This document shows positions 1-6,462 of a stretch of DNA of 10,622 nt, one piece after another. This DNA is from Candidatus Omnitrophota bacterium (GTDB lineage Bacteria; Ratteibacteria; UBA8468; MWAK01), in assembly GCA_026387085.1 (NCBI GenBank), contig JAPLMK010000032.1, positions 1 through 10,622 of the forward strand. The letters are read 5' to 3'. The stretch's first letter is position 1. Each line of letters begins with the position of its first letter. Position numbers and translations under genes: made by a program. Under the pieces are notes generated by a model. That model was not told the origin of the DNA, did not search any database, and saw only the letters and a program-made list of their open reading frames with translations.

Positions 1-1
1 C

Positions 2-607
2 TTCGTAAAGGAAAAAAAGAAGGAGACAAAACGTTTTGTTTTTACTTTTCGTTGGCGGGAACTGGACCGTTCCTATAAATTATTTATCCTGGTCAGTTTT
101 GTTTTTGCCCTGGGAAACAGTTCCGATGTTTTCCTGATTTTAAGGGCAAAAAACCTCGGTTTCTCAACCATCTCAACCATCTTCGCTTATGTCCTTTACA
201 ACCTGACCTACGCCCTCTTCTCTTTTCCGGTCGGGATTGTTTCCGACCGTATCGGGCCCAGAAAGGTTCTGGCTTCCGGTTTCCTGATTTTTACCGTAGT
301 TTATCTCTTGTTCGGGATTATTAACCGGTCTTTTTTCCTCTGGCTGCTCTTTCCGGTTTACGGGATATACATGGCTTTTACCGAAGGAATTGGCAAGGCA
401 TATATCGCCGGTATAGGACCGCCGGAAAAATCCGGAACCGCGTTCGGGTTTTACCAGACCGTAATTGGATTGCGTACTTTTTTTGCTTCGCTGGTTGCCG
501 GTCTTTTGTGGACGTACGTCAGCCCGCAGGCGCCTTTTATTTTTGGTAGCGCCATGGCGCTGGTTGCCGGCCTTATTTTTATGATATGGGGGAGGCGAAA
601 ATGTTGA
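2..607 (+). CDS. MFS transporter, C-terminal part (5' end outside window)
   Basis: About 201 residues are visible, open from the window edge to a TGA at 605-607. They form roughly six hydrophobic segments, matching the second half of a 12-helix major facilitator superfamily permease in the inner membrane. The loop after the second visible helix reads PVGIVSDRIGPRKVL, a good match to the MFS motif A signature (G-x3-D-R-x-G-R-R) that recurs between helices 8 and 9. The substrate cannot be deduced, because the N-terminal half is missing and these permeases are diverse. The gene overlaps the start of the downstream AMMECR1-family gene by seven bases and carries that gene's Shine-Dalgarno in its last codons, so the two are probably co-transcribed and translationally coupled. 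An internal TTG at 308 is not a true start, since the frame is open and conserved-looking well before it. Confidence 0.85.
   Translation, partial: FVKEKKKETKRFVFTFRWRELDRSYKLFILVSFVFALGNSSDVFLILRAKNLGFSTISTIFAYVLYNLTYALFSFPVGIVSDRIGPRKVLASGFLIFTVVYLLFGIINRSFFLWLLFPVYGIYMAFTEGIGKAYIAGIGPPEKSGTAFGFYQTVIGLRTFFASLVAGLLWTYVSPQAPFIFGSAMALVAGLIFMIWGRRKC
591..595 (+). promoter_or_regulatory. Shine-Dalgarno of the AMMECR1-family gene
   Basis: GGAGG lies within a longer purine run, about five bases before the ATG at 601. It decides the start: the in-frame ATG at 586 overlaps the purine run itself and has no upstream site of its own. The signal lies inside the last codons of the MFS gene. Confidence 0.7.
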
Positions 608-1146
608 ATAAAGAAGAGCGGGATTTTTTGCTCCGGTCGGCGCGGAATGCCGTTAAGGTTTACCTGGAGACCGGCCGGACGGAAATTTCAGCTACATCGG
701 ATCCGGTGCTGAAGGAAGGCCGGGGTGTTTTTGTGACCCTGCACAAAGAGGCGGAACTACGCGGCTGTATCGGGTTTCTGGAGTCCGGCAAGCCTTTACA
801 CGAAAACGTATGTGTAATGGCAGTTGAAGCGGCGGTCGCTGATCCAAGATTCCCGGCGGTCACTCTTTCCGAACTTGCCGGTTTAAAGGTTGAGATTTCA
901 ATTCTCACCAAACCGGTTAAAGTTTCCGGAGCGGAAGTGATCGTAATGGGGCGGGACGGGGTGATTGTGCACCGTGGCAATCACCAGGGTGTATTTTTAC
1001 CGCAGGTGGCCGAAGAAACCGGGTGGGATAAGGAAAAATTTCTGTCGGTTCTCTGCGCGGATAAGGCAGGTTTGCCTTCCGACGCCTGGAAATATAAGGA
1101 TACGGAGCTTTACACCTTTCAAGCCGAGGTCTTTAAGGAAGAGTAA
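601..1146 (+). CDS. AMMECR1-family protein (AmmeMemoRadiSam system protein A type)
   Basis: This 181-residue protein is a complete single AMMECR1 domain. Family hallmarks are all present: the invariant L-R-G-C-I-G (residues 53-58), D-P-R-F-P (81-85), VEISILT (97-103), the HRGNHQGVFLPQVAEETGWD stretch (124-143) and the KAGLPSDAW segment (155-163). The biochemical role of bacterial AMMECR1 proteins is not established; in many genomes they are encoded, or fused, with a Memo-like protein and a radical SAM protein. Neither partner is visible here; the upstream neighbour is an MFS permease. The ATG at 601 is chosen because a GGAGG precedes it at good spacing, and it overlaps the MFS stop. The family assignment is firm; the function is unknown. 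Confidence 0.92.
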   Translation: MLNKEERDFLLRSARNAVKVYLETGRTEISATSDPVLKEGRGVFVTLHKEAELRGCIGFLESGKPLHENVCVMAVEAAVADPRFPAVTLSELAGLKVEISILTKPVKVSGAEVIVMGRDGVIVHRGNHQGVFLPQVAEETGWDKEKFLSVLCADKAGLPSDAWKYKDTELYTFQAEVFKEE

Positions 1147-1197
1147 GGGAATGCCATTTTTGCGGATATTAAGGCTGTGGGCTTTGCCCGCCGTAAC

Positions 1198-2382
1198 TCA
1201 TATTATTTTGTCAGGCCCGCCTTCGCTAAAGCTTCGGCGGGCGAGGTCGGAAAGGATAAGGGAGACGATGTGTTTGGCCGGTTCCGGATGGGAAAGGCGT
1301 CGGCCGGCTTCCGACATAAGATTTAATTTCTGACGGTCTCCGACCAGTATTTTTATTTCCCGGGCGAGCTTTTCACCGTTAAGAGTTGATTCTTCGCGTA
1401 AGATTGCGGCGCCGCATCCGGCCAAGTAGCTTGCATTCAGACGCTGGTGGTCTTCAGCGGCAAACGGATAAGGTATCAGGATTGAAGGCAGGCCGAAAAA
1501 ATTCAGTTCCGCAATTGTGGTTGCCCCGGCCCGGCAGATAACCAGGTCTGCGGCCGAGTAGAGCAGTCCCATCTCCGGAAAGAAACCTTCCGCATAATTT
1601 TGAAATTTTTTCTTTTCGTATGTTTCTGTCATTATTGAAAGGTCATCGGCGCCGGTAAGGTGTATGAATTGGATTTCCCGGGGCGAAAGATAGTCAAGGC
1701 TTTCGCTGATATTCTGGTTAATCCGGTGCGCGCCCTGGCTTCCGCCCAGCACGAGAACTGTAAATTTTTGCCCGTCAAGTTTAAGTTTTTGCCGCGCGGC
1801 TGCCTTTTCATTTTTTTCCGCAAAAGGTCTCAGAGGGTTTCCAAATTCCATTATTCTTTTTGCCCCGAGATAACGAGAGCTGTCTGGGAACGAGGTAAAA
1901 ACCGCGGAACTTACCCGGCTGAAAGCCCTGGTTACTTTACCGGGCAAGAGGTTTTGTTCGCAGAAATAGAGCGGTATATGAAGGAGCGTGGCAACGGATG
2001 CTGGCGCAGCGCAGGCGTATCCACCCATTCCGATTACCGCCGAAGGACGAAACCGCAATAAACAGGCGGCGGCCGAAAAAAAAGCTTGAGCGGCGCGAAA
2101 AGGAAAGAGGATAAGCCCGGTTTTTTTTCGCGGAAACCGGACTACGGGTATCTCTTGAAAAGATATGCCGGCTTTTTGGAATTCAGATTGAAGCAGGGCG
2201 GTGGTTTTGCCGATTACCAGGGTTGTAATGCCGGCAGATTTAAATTCCCGGGCGAGCGCCAGCGCCGGGAAAATGTGTCCGCCGGTGCCTCCGGCCGCAA
2301 TTACTATCCCCCTCACCTTTGTCCTCTCCCCGGTGGGGAGAGGGGAGGGTGAGGAGGATTTTGCGTAATGTATTTTTTTCAT
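1198..2382 (-). CDS. murG: MurG, UDP-GlcNAc:lipid I N-acetylglucosaminyltransferase, with repeat-derived ends
   Basis: MurG transfers GlcNAc from UDP-GlcNAc to lipid I to make lipid II on the inner face of the membrane. Signatures seen: the N-domain glycine-rich loop GGTGGHIFPA (residues 31-40), GMGGYA (118-123), GNPLRP (181-186), the second glycine loop GGSQGAHRIN (213-222) and the UDP-GlcNAc-binding region from C283 through AEDHQRLNA (309-317). The ATG at 2382 overlaps the ftsW stop in an ATGA arrangement, which argues that it is the ancestral start. However, residues about 8-24 (including SPSPLPTGERTKVRG) and the last 14 residues (ARRSFSEGGPDKII) are translations of palindromic repeats. 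Without them the protein is about 356 residues, close to the 355 of E. coli MurG. A GTG at 2316 inside the first repeat is a credible alternative start, giving 372 codons. Last gene of the murD-ftsW-murG block; murC does not follow. Confidence 0.96.
   Translation of the reverse strand: MKKIHYAKSSSPSPLPTGERTKVRGIVIAAGGTGGHIFPALALAREFKSAGITTLVIGKTTALLQSEFQKAGISFQEIPVVRFPRKKTGLILFPFRAAQAFFSAAACLLRFRPSAVIGMGGYACAAPASVATLLHIPLYFCEQNLLPGKVTRAFSRVSSAVFTSFPDSSRYLGAKRIMEFGNPLRPFAEKNEKAAARQKLKLDGQKFTVLVLGGSQGAHRINQNISESLDYLSPREIQFIHLTGADDLSIMTETYEKKKFQNYAEGFFPEMGLLYSAADLVICRAGATTIAELNFFGLPSILIPYPFAAEDHQRLNASYLAGCGAAILREESTLNGEKLAREIKILVGDRQKLNLMSEAGRRLSHPEPAKHIVSLILSDLARRSFSEGGPDKII
1215..1242. repeat. 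GC-rich palindromic element in the 3' end of murG
   Basis: A 28-base inverted repeat has seven-base arms GCCCGCC and GGCGGGC, a 3x3 internal loop, and an inner three-base stem GCT/AGC. It is read in frame at the end of murG as ARRSFSEGGP and so forms the C-terminal tail of the protein. It is not followed by a T run on either strand, so it is not a standard intrinsic terminator. From general familiarity, elements of this sequence recur between and at the ends of genes in several uncultured bacterial lineages; copy number here cannot be seen from one window. Confidence 0.75.
2311..2354. repeat. Palindromic element inserted in the 5' coding region of murG
   Basis: An imperfect inverted repeat has arms at 2311-2331 and 2335-2354 around a three-base centre; the inner nine bases of each arm (CCTCTCCCC and GGGGAGAGG) are perfect complements. 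It belongs to the widespread class of short elements whose translation gives peptides like SPSPLPTGERTKVRG. It lies between the first codons of murG and the first conserved MurG residue (GIVIAAGG), keeping the reading frame. It carries no gene, so any spread would depend on functions supplied in trans. Confidence 0.85.
2322..2328 (-). promoter_or_regulatory. Possible repeat-borne Shine-Dalgarno for an internal murG start
   Basis: On the minus strand GAGAGGA is followed by five bases and a GTG at 2316-2314, in frame with murG. Starting there would give (f)M-RGIVIAAGGTGGH, which looks like an ordinary MurG N-terminus. The signal lies wholly inside the palindromic element. It would be masked if the hairpin folds in the mRNA, so its use is uncertain. 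Confidence 0.4.
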
Positions 2383-3509
2383 ATTCGGAAGTCATCCGGC
2401 GGCAGGTTGCGGGCGATGTTGACCAGGAGTCCGGAGGCGAAAAGGGTGAAAAGTAGAGAACTTCCGCCGTAACTGATGAAAGGCAGGGTGATTCCTTTTG
2501 TGGGTAGAAGACTTATGACCACGCTGATATGGGAAATGGCTTGCAGCCCAATGAGAGCGGTTATGCCTGCCGCTAAAAGGGACCGGAATCGGTCGGGAGT
2601 GCGTTTTGCTGTTTGCATGCCCCAGTGGAAGAGAAATAAAAAGAGCGCAATGAAAAACGTAGAACCAAAAAATCCTAATTCTTCAGCGATATTAGCAAAG
2701 ATAAAATCAGTGTGTCCTTCCGGCAGGTAAAAAAGTTTTTGACACCCCTGGCCCAGTCCGACGCCGAATAAACCACCGTTTCCAACGCCAATCAGTGATT
2801 GAGATATATGGTAAGAGGTTTTGGCGGTGTCTCCCCAGGGATTGAGGAAAGCAAGAAGCCGCGCGCGTCGAAAAGGTTCCAGCCACATCATTAACCCGCC
2901 GCCCACGATTACCGTAACAATCATAATGCTCAGGTACTTCAATGGTGCGTCGGCTATAAAATAAAATATAATTACAATTGCGGCCAAAAGTATTACTGTT
3001 CCCAGGTCCGGTTCTTTTAGCATTAAAACCATTCCCAGCCCGATTAATAAACCGGGCGGAACAAAAGAGCGGCGGGGGTCAAGTATTTTTCCGTTTTTAC
3101 GGTCCAGAAAATCAGCCAGATATAGGATGACGGCAATTTTGAATAATTCCGAAGGCTGGAAAGAAAACGGACCGATTCCCAACCATCTCTTGGCTCCGTT
3201 GATTTCTTTGCCGAAAACTAAGACCGCAATCAAGAGAAATAATGCGGTCAGCAATATTGGGCGGGAAAAGCGGCGCAGGTTATTCAGGTCTATTTTTTGC
3301 GCGAAAATAAAAGCGATAAAACCGAGCGCCGCCCAGAGAATTTCCTTTTTAACGAAGAAATAGGGGTTGCCGTATTTCTGCCCGGCAAAAACAAAGGTGG
3401 TATTGGCGACCATCACTACGCCCAGACCGGTCAACGCCAGAATAAGAGCGGTCAGTTTACGATAGAGCGGCCAGGACGGCTTTTTTAAAAATATCTCCCC
3501 GTTCACCAT
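2379..3509 (-). CDS. ftsW: FtsW, SEDS-family septal peptidoglycan glycosyltransferase
   Basis: A polytopic membrane protein of 376 residues (from the ATG at 3509) with about ten hydrophobic segments, the size usual for FtsW. FtsW polymerises lipid II into glycan strands at the division site with a class B penicillin-binding protein. Family signatures include the FQPSELFKIA segment, KEPDLGT, GLFGVGLGQ, LPEGHTDFIFANIAEELG with the invariant Asp linked to SEDS catalysis, and near the C-terminus LLPTKGITLPFISYGGSS. Position between murD and murG favours FtsW over the related RodA. The start is the least certain part: ATG 3509 overlaps murD by 53 bases and has no clear Shine-Dalgarno, suggesting coupling to murD translation; a TTG at 3527 is an alternative. 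The stop overlaps the murG ATG (ATGA). Confidence 0.95.
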   Translation of the reverse strand: MVNGEIFLKKPSWPLYRKLTALILALTGLGVVMVANTTFVFAGQKYGNPYFFVKKEILWAALGFIAFIFAQKIDLNNLRRFSRPILLTALFLLIAVLVFGKEINGAKRWLGIGPFSFQPSELFKIAVILYLADFLDRKNGKILDPRRSFVPPGLLIGLGMVLMLKEPDLGTVILLAAIVIIFYFIADAPLKYLSIMIVTVIVGGGLMMWLEPFRRARLLAFLNPWGDTAKTSYHISQSLIGVGNGGLFGVGLGQGCQKLFYLPEGHTDFIFANIAEELGFFGSTFFIALFLFLFHWGMQTAKRTPDRFRSLLAAGITALIGLQAISHISVVISLLPTKGITLPFISYGGSSLLFTLFASGLLVNIARNLPPDDFRI

Positions 3510-4809
3510 AGTTTTTAAACATATCAAAACTGGAGCAGGCCGGTGACAGAATAACGATGTCGCCCGCCCCGGCCAGCAAGTTAGCCGACCGGACGCATTC
3601 CGGCAGGTTTTTTGTTCTTTGAATTAAGCATAATCCGCGTAGTTCTGTTGCAATGCGGCCGGCAGCTTCACCCAGAAGAATCAGCGCTTTCACCTTCTTT
3701 TTTATCTCCGACTTCAAGGGGAGGTAGGAACCCCCTTTATCTTTGCCGCCTAAAATAAGGATAAGGCGTTTTTCTGCTTCCGGGAAAGCCTGTAATGCGC
3801 GCAGGGTTGAATCAACGTTAGTGGCTTTGGAATCGTCAATATATTTTACACCATCTTTCTCCGCAACCAGTTCCAAGCGGTGCTTGAGGGGACGGAAATT
3901 ACGGATGCCTTCTGCCATCGCGCTCGACCTAATTCCGAAAAGATGGGCCGCCGCGCAAACCGCGGCCATATTTTCATGGTTGTGTCCGCCCCAGAGCCGG
4001 CTTTCCGGGAATTCCAGGAGGGGTTTGCCGTCAGGCAGAAAAACGGTTTTTCCATCTGTAAAAAACTTTCCGGCTTGTTCCCGGCGGCTGTAATAGTAAA
4101 CCCGCGCTCTTATTTTCCGGGCAATCTTCCGGCAGAGCGGGTCGTCATGGTTTATAACCGCAAAATCTTCCGGGCCCTGGTTTTCGAAAATACGGGCTTT
4201 GGCGGCAATGTAAGATTCAAAGTTCTGGTAACGGTCCAGGTGGTCTGCGCTAACATTAAGAAGAACCGCTATTTTCGGCCGGAACTTTTCTATCCACTCT
4301 AATTGGAAACTGCTTACTTCCAGCACGGCCGCGTCTTTTCCGTTTAATTCCGACACAATTTCGATAAGCGGAGTTCCGATGTTTCCGGCCAGAACAACTT
4401 TTTTACCCGCCGCTTTCAGAACGTCAAATAGGAGCGTAACCGCGGTGCTCTTACCGTTGGTGCCGGTGACCGCCAAAATCGGGACCGGGCAGAAACGGTA
4501 GGCTAATTCTAATTCGCTCCAGACCGGTATTTTGTTTTTTGATGCGTATAACAGGGGCAATGTTTCCGGCGCTATGCCCGGGCTGGTTACCACCAGGTCA
4601 ACGGCGGCGATGAATTTTTCGGAGTGGCGGCCTAATTCCACTTCAATTCCGGATGACTCTAAGACCTTTTTCTTTTTTTTTAACTCTGGGTTATTAGCCG
4701 ATTCGGTCAGCCGTACCAGCGCGCCTTTCTTCCGCAGAAAGAGGCCGGCGGCTTCTCCGCTCCTGCCCAGGCCTACCACCAGAACTTTTTTCCCTTTAAT
4801 ATTAGTCAT
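3457..4809 (-). CDS. murD: MurD, UDP-N-acetylmuramoyl-L-alanine--D-glutamate ligase
   Basis: This cytoplasmic Mur ligase adds D-Glu to UDP-MurNAc-L-Ala using ATP. The 450-residue product has the normal three-domain order: an N-terminal Rossmann-like domain starting KKVLVVGLGRSG (7-18), the ATPase P-loop GTNGKST (116-122), the NVSADHLDRY segment (185-194), the lysine of IAAKARIF (K204) at the position usually carbamylated, HNHENMAA (276-283), and the C-terminal domain with KHRLE (309-313), DDSKATN (325-331), GGKDKG (354-359) and SPACSSFDMFKNYGERG (422-438). ATG 4809 is chosen over an in-frame GTG at 4818 because AGGTG lies six bases before it. A run of nine A residues in the coding strand (4673-4681) encodes part of a lysine stretch and is intact in frame. 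The gene starts just after an AT-rich palindromic repeat. Confidence 0.97.
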   Translation of the reverse strand: MTNIKGKKVLVVGLGRSGEAAGLFLRKKGALVRLTESANNPELKKKKKVLESSGIEVELGRHSEKFIAAVDLVVTSPGIAPETLPLLYASKNKIPVWSELELAYRFCPVPILAVTGTNGKSTAVTLLFDVLKAAGKKVVLAGNIGTPLIEIVSELNGKDAAVLEVSSFQLEWIEKFRPKIAVLLNVSADHLDRYQNFESYIAAKARIFENQGPEDFAVINHDDPLCRKIARKIRARVYYYSRREQAGKFFTDGKTVFLPDGKPLLEFPESRLWGGHNHENMAAVCAAAHLFGIRSSAMAEGIRNFRPLKHRLELVAEKDGVKYIDDSKATNVDSTLRALQAFPEAEKRLILILGGKDKGGSYLPLKSEIKKKVKALILLGEAAGRIATELRGLCLIQRTKNLPECVRSANLLAGAGDIVILSPACSSFDMFKNYGERGDIFKKAVLAALS

Positions 4810-4815
4810 ATTAAA

Positions 4816-4820
4816 CACCT
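4816..4820 (-). promoter_or_regulatory. Shine-Dalgarno of murD
   Basis: AGGTG on the minus strand, six bases before the ATG at 4809. It overlaps the alternative GTG codon at 4818, which is why the ATG is preferred. It lies only a few bases outside the AT-rich palindrome, so any promoter specific to murD must lie in or across that repeat. Confidence 0.55.
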
Positions 4821-4826
4821 AATGCA

Positions 4827-4910
4827 AATTTCAAAATGCAAAGTGCAAAATGTAAAGTTATTGATTTTTTATTTGTTCATTTTGCAATTTACAATTTACA
4901 TTTTGCAATT
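4827..4910. repeat. AT-rich palindromic element between the DUF4139 gene and murD
   Basis: Two 33-base arms (4827-4859 and 4878-4910) are imperfect inverted copies, matching at about three quarters of positions, around an 18-base AT-rich centre. Each arm is built of repeated short units of the type TGCAAA/TGTAAA. The plus-strand translation resembles the 'AKCK...HFAIYNLHFAI' peptides commonly mis-annotated from such repeats in uncultured bacteria (recalled, not searched). It fills nearly all of the 107-base gap between the two genes. It is not a canonical terminator because the stem is AT-rich and imperfect. Confidence 0.75.
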
Positions 4911-4916
4911 ATAATT

Positions 4917-6335
4917 TTAAAATTTATACTCCGCGGTGTAGGTAATTATTGTCTCGCCGTCTTTCTCCACCGGCACATTGAACTCCAGGGTAAAGGCATC
5001 CTTTTTTGTGTATTTGTGGCTCGATTGGATAATATTCCAATCCCCCCACTGATGTTCCACTGCCTTGACGGTAATCGCTTCCTTCTTGTGGTTTCTCAGG
5101 GCGATTTCGTAGGTGTCCCGGTAAAGGTTGGTGGTAACCATCTTGTGATTTGTAATCTTTCTTTCGCCGACGACATCAAAGGCGTTGCCCATGGAAATAG
5201 ACACTTTTTCATCCTTGGGGGTGTGGTCGATCTGGTCTTCGCCGATAAATTGAAGGGTGTCATCGGAATCCGCCTTATAAACCTTTATTTTTCCCTTGGG
5301 CAGCGGGATGCCCAGGCCATTTTTTTCGCTGTTTTTAAAATCCAGCTTTACTTCAACTTTTTTATTGCAGGATTGTTTTTGCCAGTTGTCGTAATAATAC
5401 CAGCGGTACAGGGCGCCGTCATAGGTATAAATCTTTTCCACCGGAACCCGCGGCGCGGTAAAAAGGGTAATCTGTTTGGTTTGATTATTTTTCAAGTCAG
5501 TTTTTCGCTGCAAGGTGTAAAGGTGGTATTCAAAAAAAGATTTTTCTTCAAAGGGCGCTCCGGCTGCCATGGACTTTGCTTCCATCATCATATCGCTTCT
5601 CTGGTAGGCGGGTTGTTCGGTTACCCGGTGCACGTCTCCGGCAATTAATTTTAAGCCGGCATTTTGATATCCGACGCCGGAGTTGTTATTAATTGTCACC
5701 CAGGCGTTCAGGGAGATATTTTTGTCATCTTTAGTAACGCTGGCGACATAATCCGCGCGCCAGCTCATTCCGTTGGTCAGATAGCTTAATTCTACCAGGT
5801 GCTGTCCGCTTTTTGCATTCTGCAGGGACCAGACCAGGGTCGGCTTGGTAATCAACCCTTCCGGCAACTGGGGGAACTCAAGGTTTCGGATGTTTGCCCG
5901 GTTGACCATAAAGACCGGTCCTTTCTCCTTGTCTTTTACCAGGACCAGCTGGTTGGAGTCATAACTGGAAAGAAAACCTTGGTAAAATTCGCTGTCTTGC
6001 GTGATAATCTTTATCTCCTTGTCGATATATTTCTGGAGCAGTTTATCCGCGTTGACCAGGTCGTATTCGAAATTTTGCTCCAGGATAGAGCATTCTGCCG
6101 GAGCGGTCAGGGATTTGAAGTTGACGCTGGTGGCGTCAATCTGGGAAGCGATATCGGAAAATCGCACCTGGTTCAGGCCTTCTTTTAAGTTTAAGAACCG
6201 GAGGTCGCGTACCAGCGCAAAGTTCTGGTTGTATACGGTGAGGCTGACTTCTTTTCTTTCCATTTCCTGGCCGAAAATCACGTTGCTGCCGAACAATACA
6301 AAACAGGCCCCCAAAACAAAAATAAATTTTTTCAT
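4917..6335 (-). CDS. Secreted DUF4139 domain-containing protein
   Basis: A 472-residue protein begins with a typical signal peptide: MKK, a hydrophobic core, then residues around FGQE near position 22, suggesting export. The rest is a clear DUF4139 protein: YLTNGMSWRADYVASV, WVTINNNSGVGYQNAGLKLIAGDVHRV, a FFEYHLYTLQRKTDLKNNQTK stretch, NGLGIPLPKGKIKVYK, QFIGEDQIDHTPKDE, GNAFDVVGERK and the final VEHQWGDWNI segment are all family features. No enzymatic role is known for DUF4139 proteins; they are usually exported beta-rich proteins. ATG 6335 is chosen because GGAGG lies five bases upstream; the in-frame ATG at 6347 overlaps that site. An extended -10 sequence about 35 bases upstream suggests its own promoter. 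It is downstream of, and in the same direction as, the sigma/anti-sigma fusion gene. Confidence 0.92.
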   Translation of the reverse strand: MKKFIFVLGACFVLFGSNVIFGQEMERKEVSLTVYNQNFALVRDLRFLNLKEGLNQVRFSDIASQIDATSVNFKSLTAPAECSILEQNFEYDLVNADKLLQKYIDKEIKIITQDSEFYQGFLSSYDSNQLVLVKDKEKGPVFMVNRANIRNLEFPQLPEGLITKPTLVWSLQNAKSGQHLVELSYLTNGMSWRADYVASVTKDDKNISLNAWVTINNNSGVGYQNAGLKLIAGDVHRVTEQPAYQRSDMMMEAKSMAAGAPFEEKSFFEYHLYTLQRKTDLKNNQTKQITLFTAPRVPVEKIYTYDGALYRWYYYDNWQKQSCNKKVEVKLDFKNSEKNGLGIPLPKGKIKVYKADSDDTLQFIGEDQIDHTPKDEKVSISMGNAFDVVGERKITNHKMVTTNLYRDTYEIALRNHKKEAITVKAVEHQWGDWNIIQSSHKYTKKDAFTLEFNVPVEKDGETIITYTAEYKF

Positions 6336-6340
6336 TCTGT

Positions 6341-6345
6341 CCTCC
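6341..6345 (-). promoter_or_regulatory. Shine-Dalgarno of the DUF4139 gene
   Basis: A perfect GGAGG on the minus strand, followed by five bases (ACAGA) and the ATG at 6335. It fixes the start and removes the apparent extra MEDR residues of the longer reading. Confidence 0.8.
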
Positions 6346-6368
6346 ATCGTATTGAAAAGTAATGCTAA

Positions 6369-6377
6369 ATCATATCA
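6369..6377 (-). promoter_or_regulatory. Possible extended -10 promoter for the DUF4139 gene
   Basis: The minus strand reads TGATATGAT, an extended -10 (TGnTATgAT). Initiation about seven bases downstream would give a leader of about 27 bases that includes the GGAGG. No good -35 element is seen at 16-18 bases, as is allowed for extended -10 promoters. Assigned by inspection only. Confidence 0.35.
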
Positions 6378-6462
6378 CGGAAACACGGGAAAAAGATTTA
6401 GCTTGCAAAACTTAGACACCAAACTCAGCAAAAAGTTCCGTTCTGCTCGTAAAGTGATATTT

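Noticed and set aside
586..600. In-frame ATG at 586 as start of the AMMECR1-family gene
   Set aside because: It has no upstream ribosome site and its codons overlap the GGAGG that serves the ATG at 601.
1177..1191. Small GTGGGC-TTT-GCCCGC hairpin between the AMMECR1 and murG genes as a terminator
   Set aside because: The stem is short, contains a wobble pair and is not followed by a T run on either strand.
965..1333. Plus-strand open frame spanning the AMMECR1 3' end and the murG 3' end
   Set aside because: It is out of frame within the AMMECR1 gene and then antisense to murG; the composition is arginine-rich and unlike a real protein.
3510..3527. TTG at 3527 as the ftsW start
   Set aside because: It adds six residues, has no ribosome site and deepens the overlap with murD; the ATG at 3509 is preferred, though not certain.
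4673..4681. Run of nine A residues in the murD coding strand as a slippage or recoding site
   Set aside because: The normal frame is intact and encodes a plausible lysine-rich surface segment; no alternative product is suggested. It is only a possible sequencing-error hotspot.
4836..5648. Long plus-strand open frame of 270 codons
   Set aside because: It begins inside the AT-rich palindrome and then lies antisense to the clearly coding DUF4139 gene; it shows no family features and no ribosome site.
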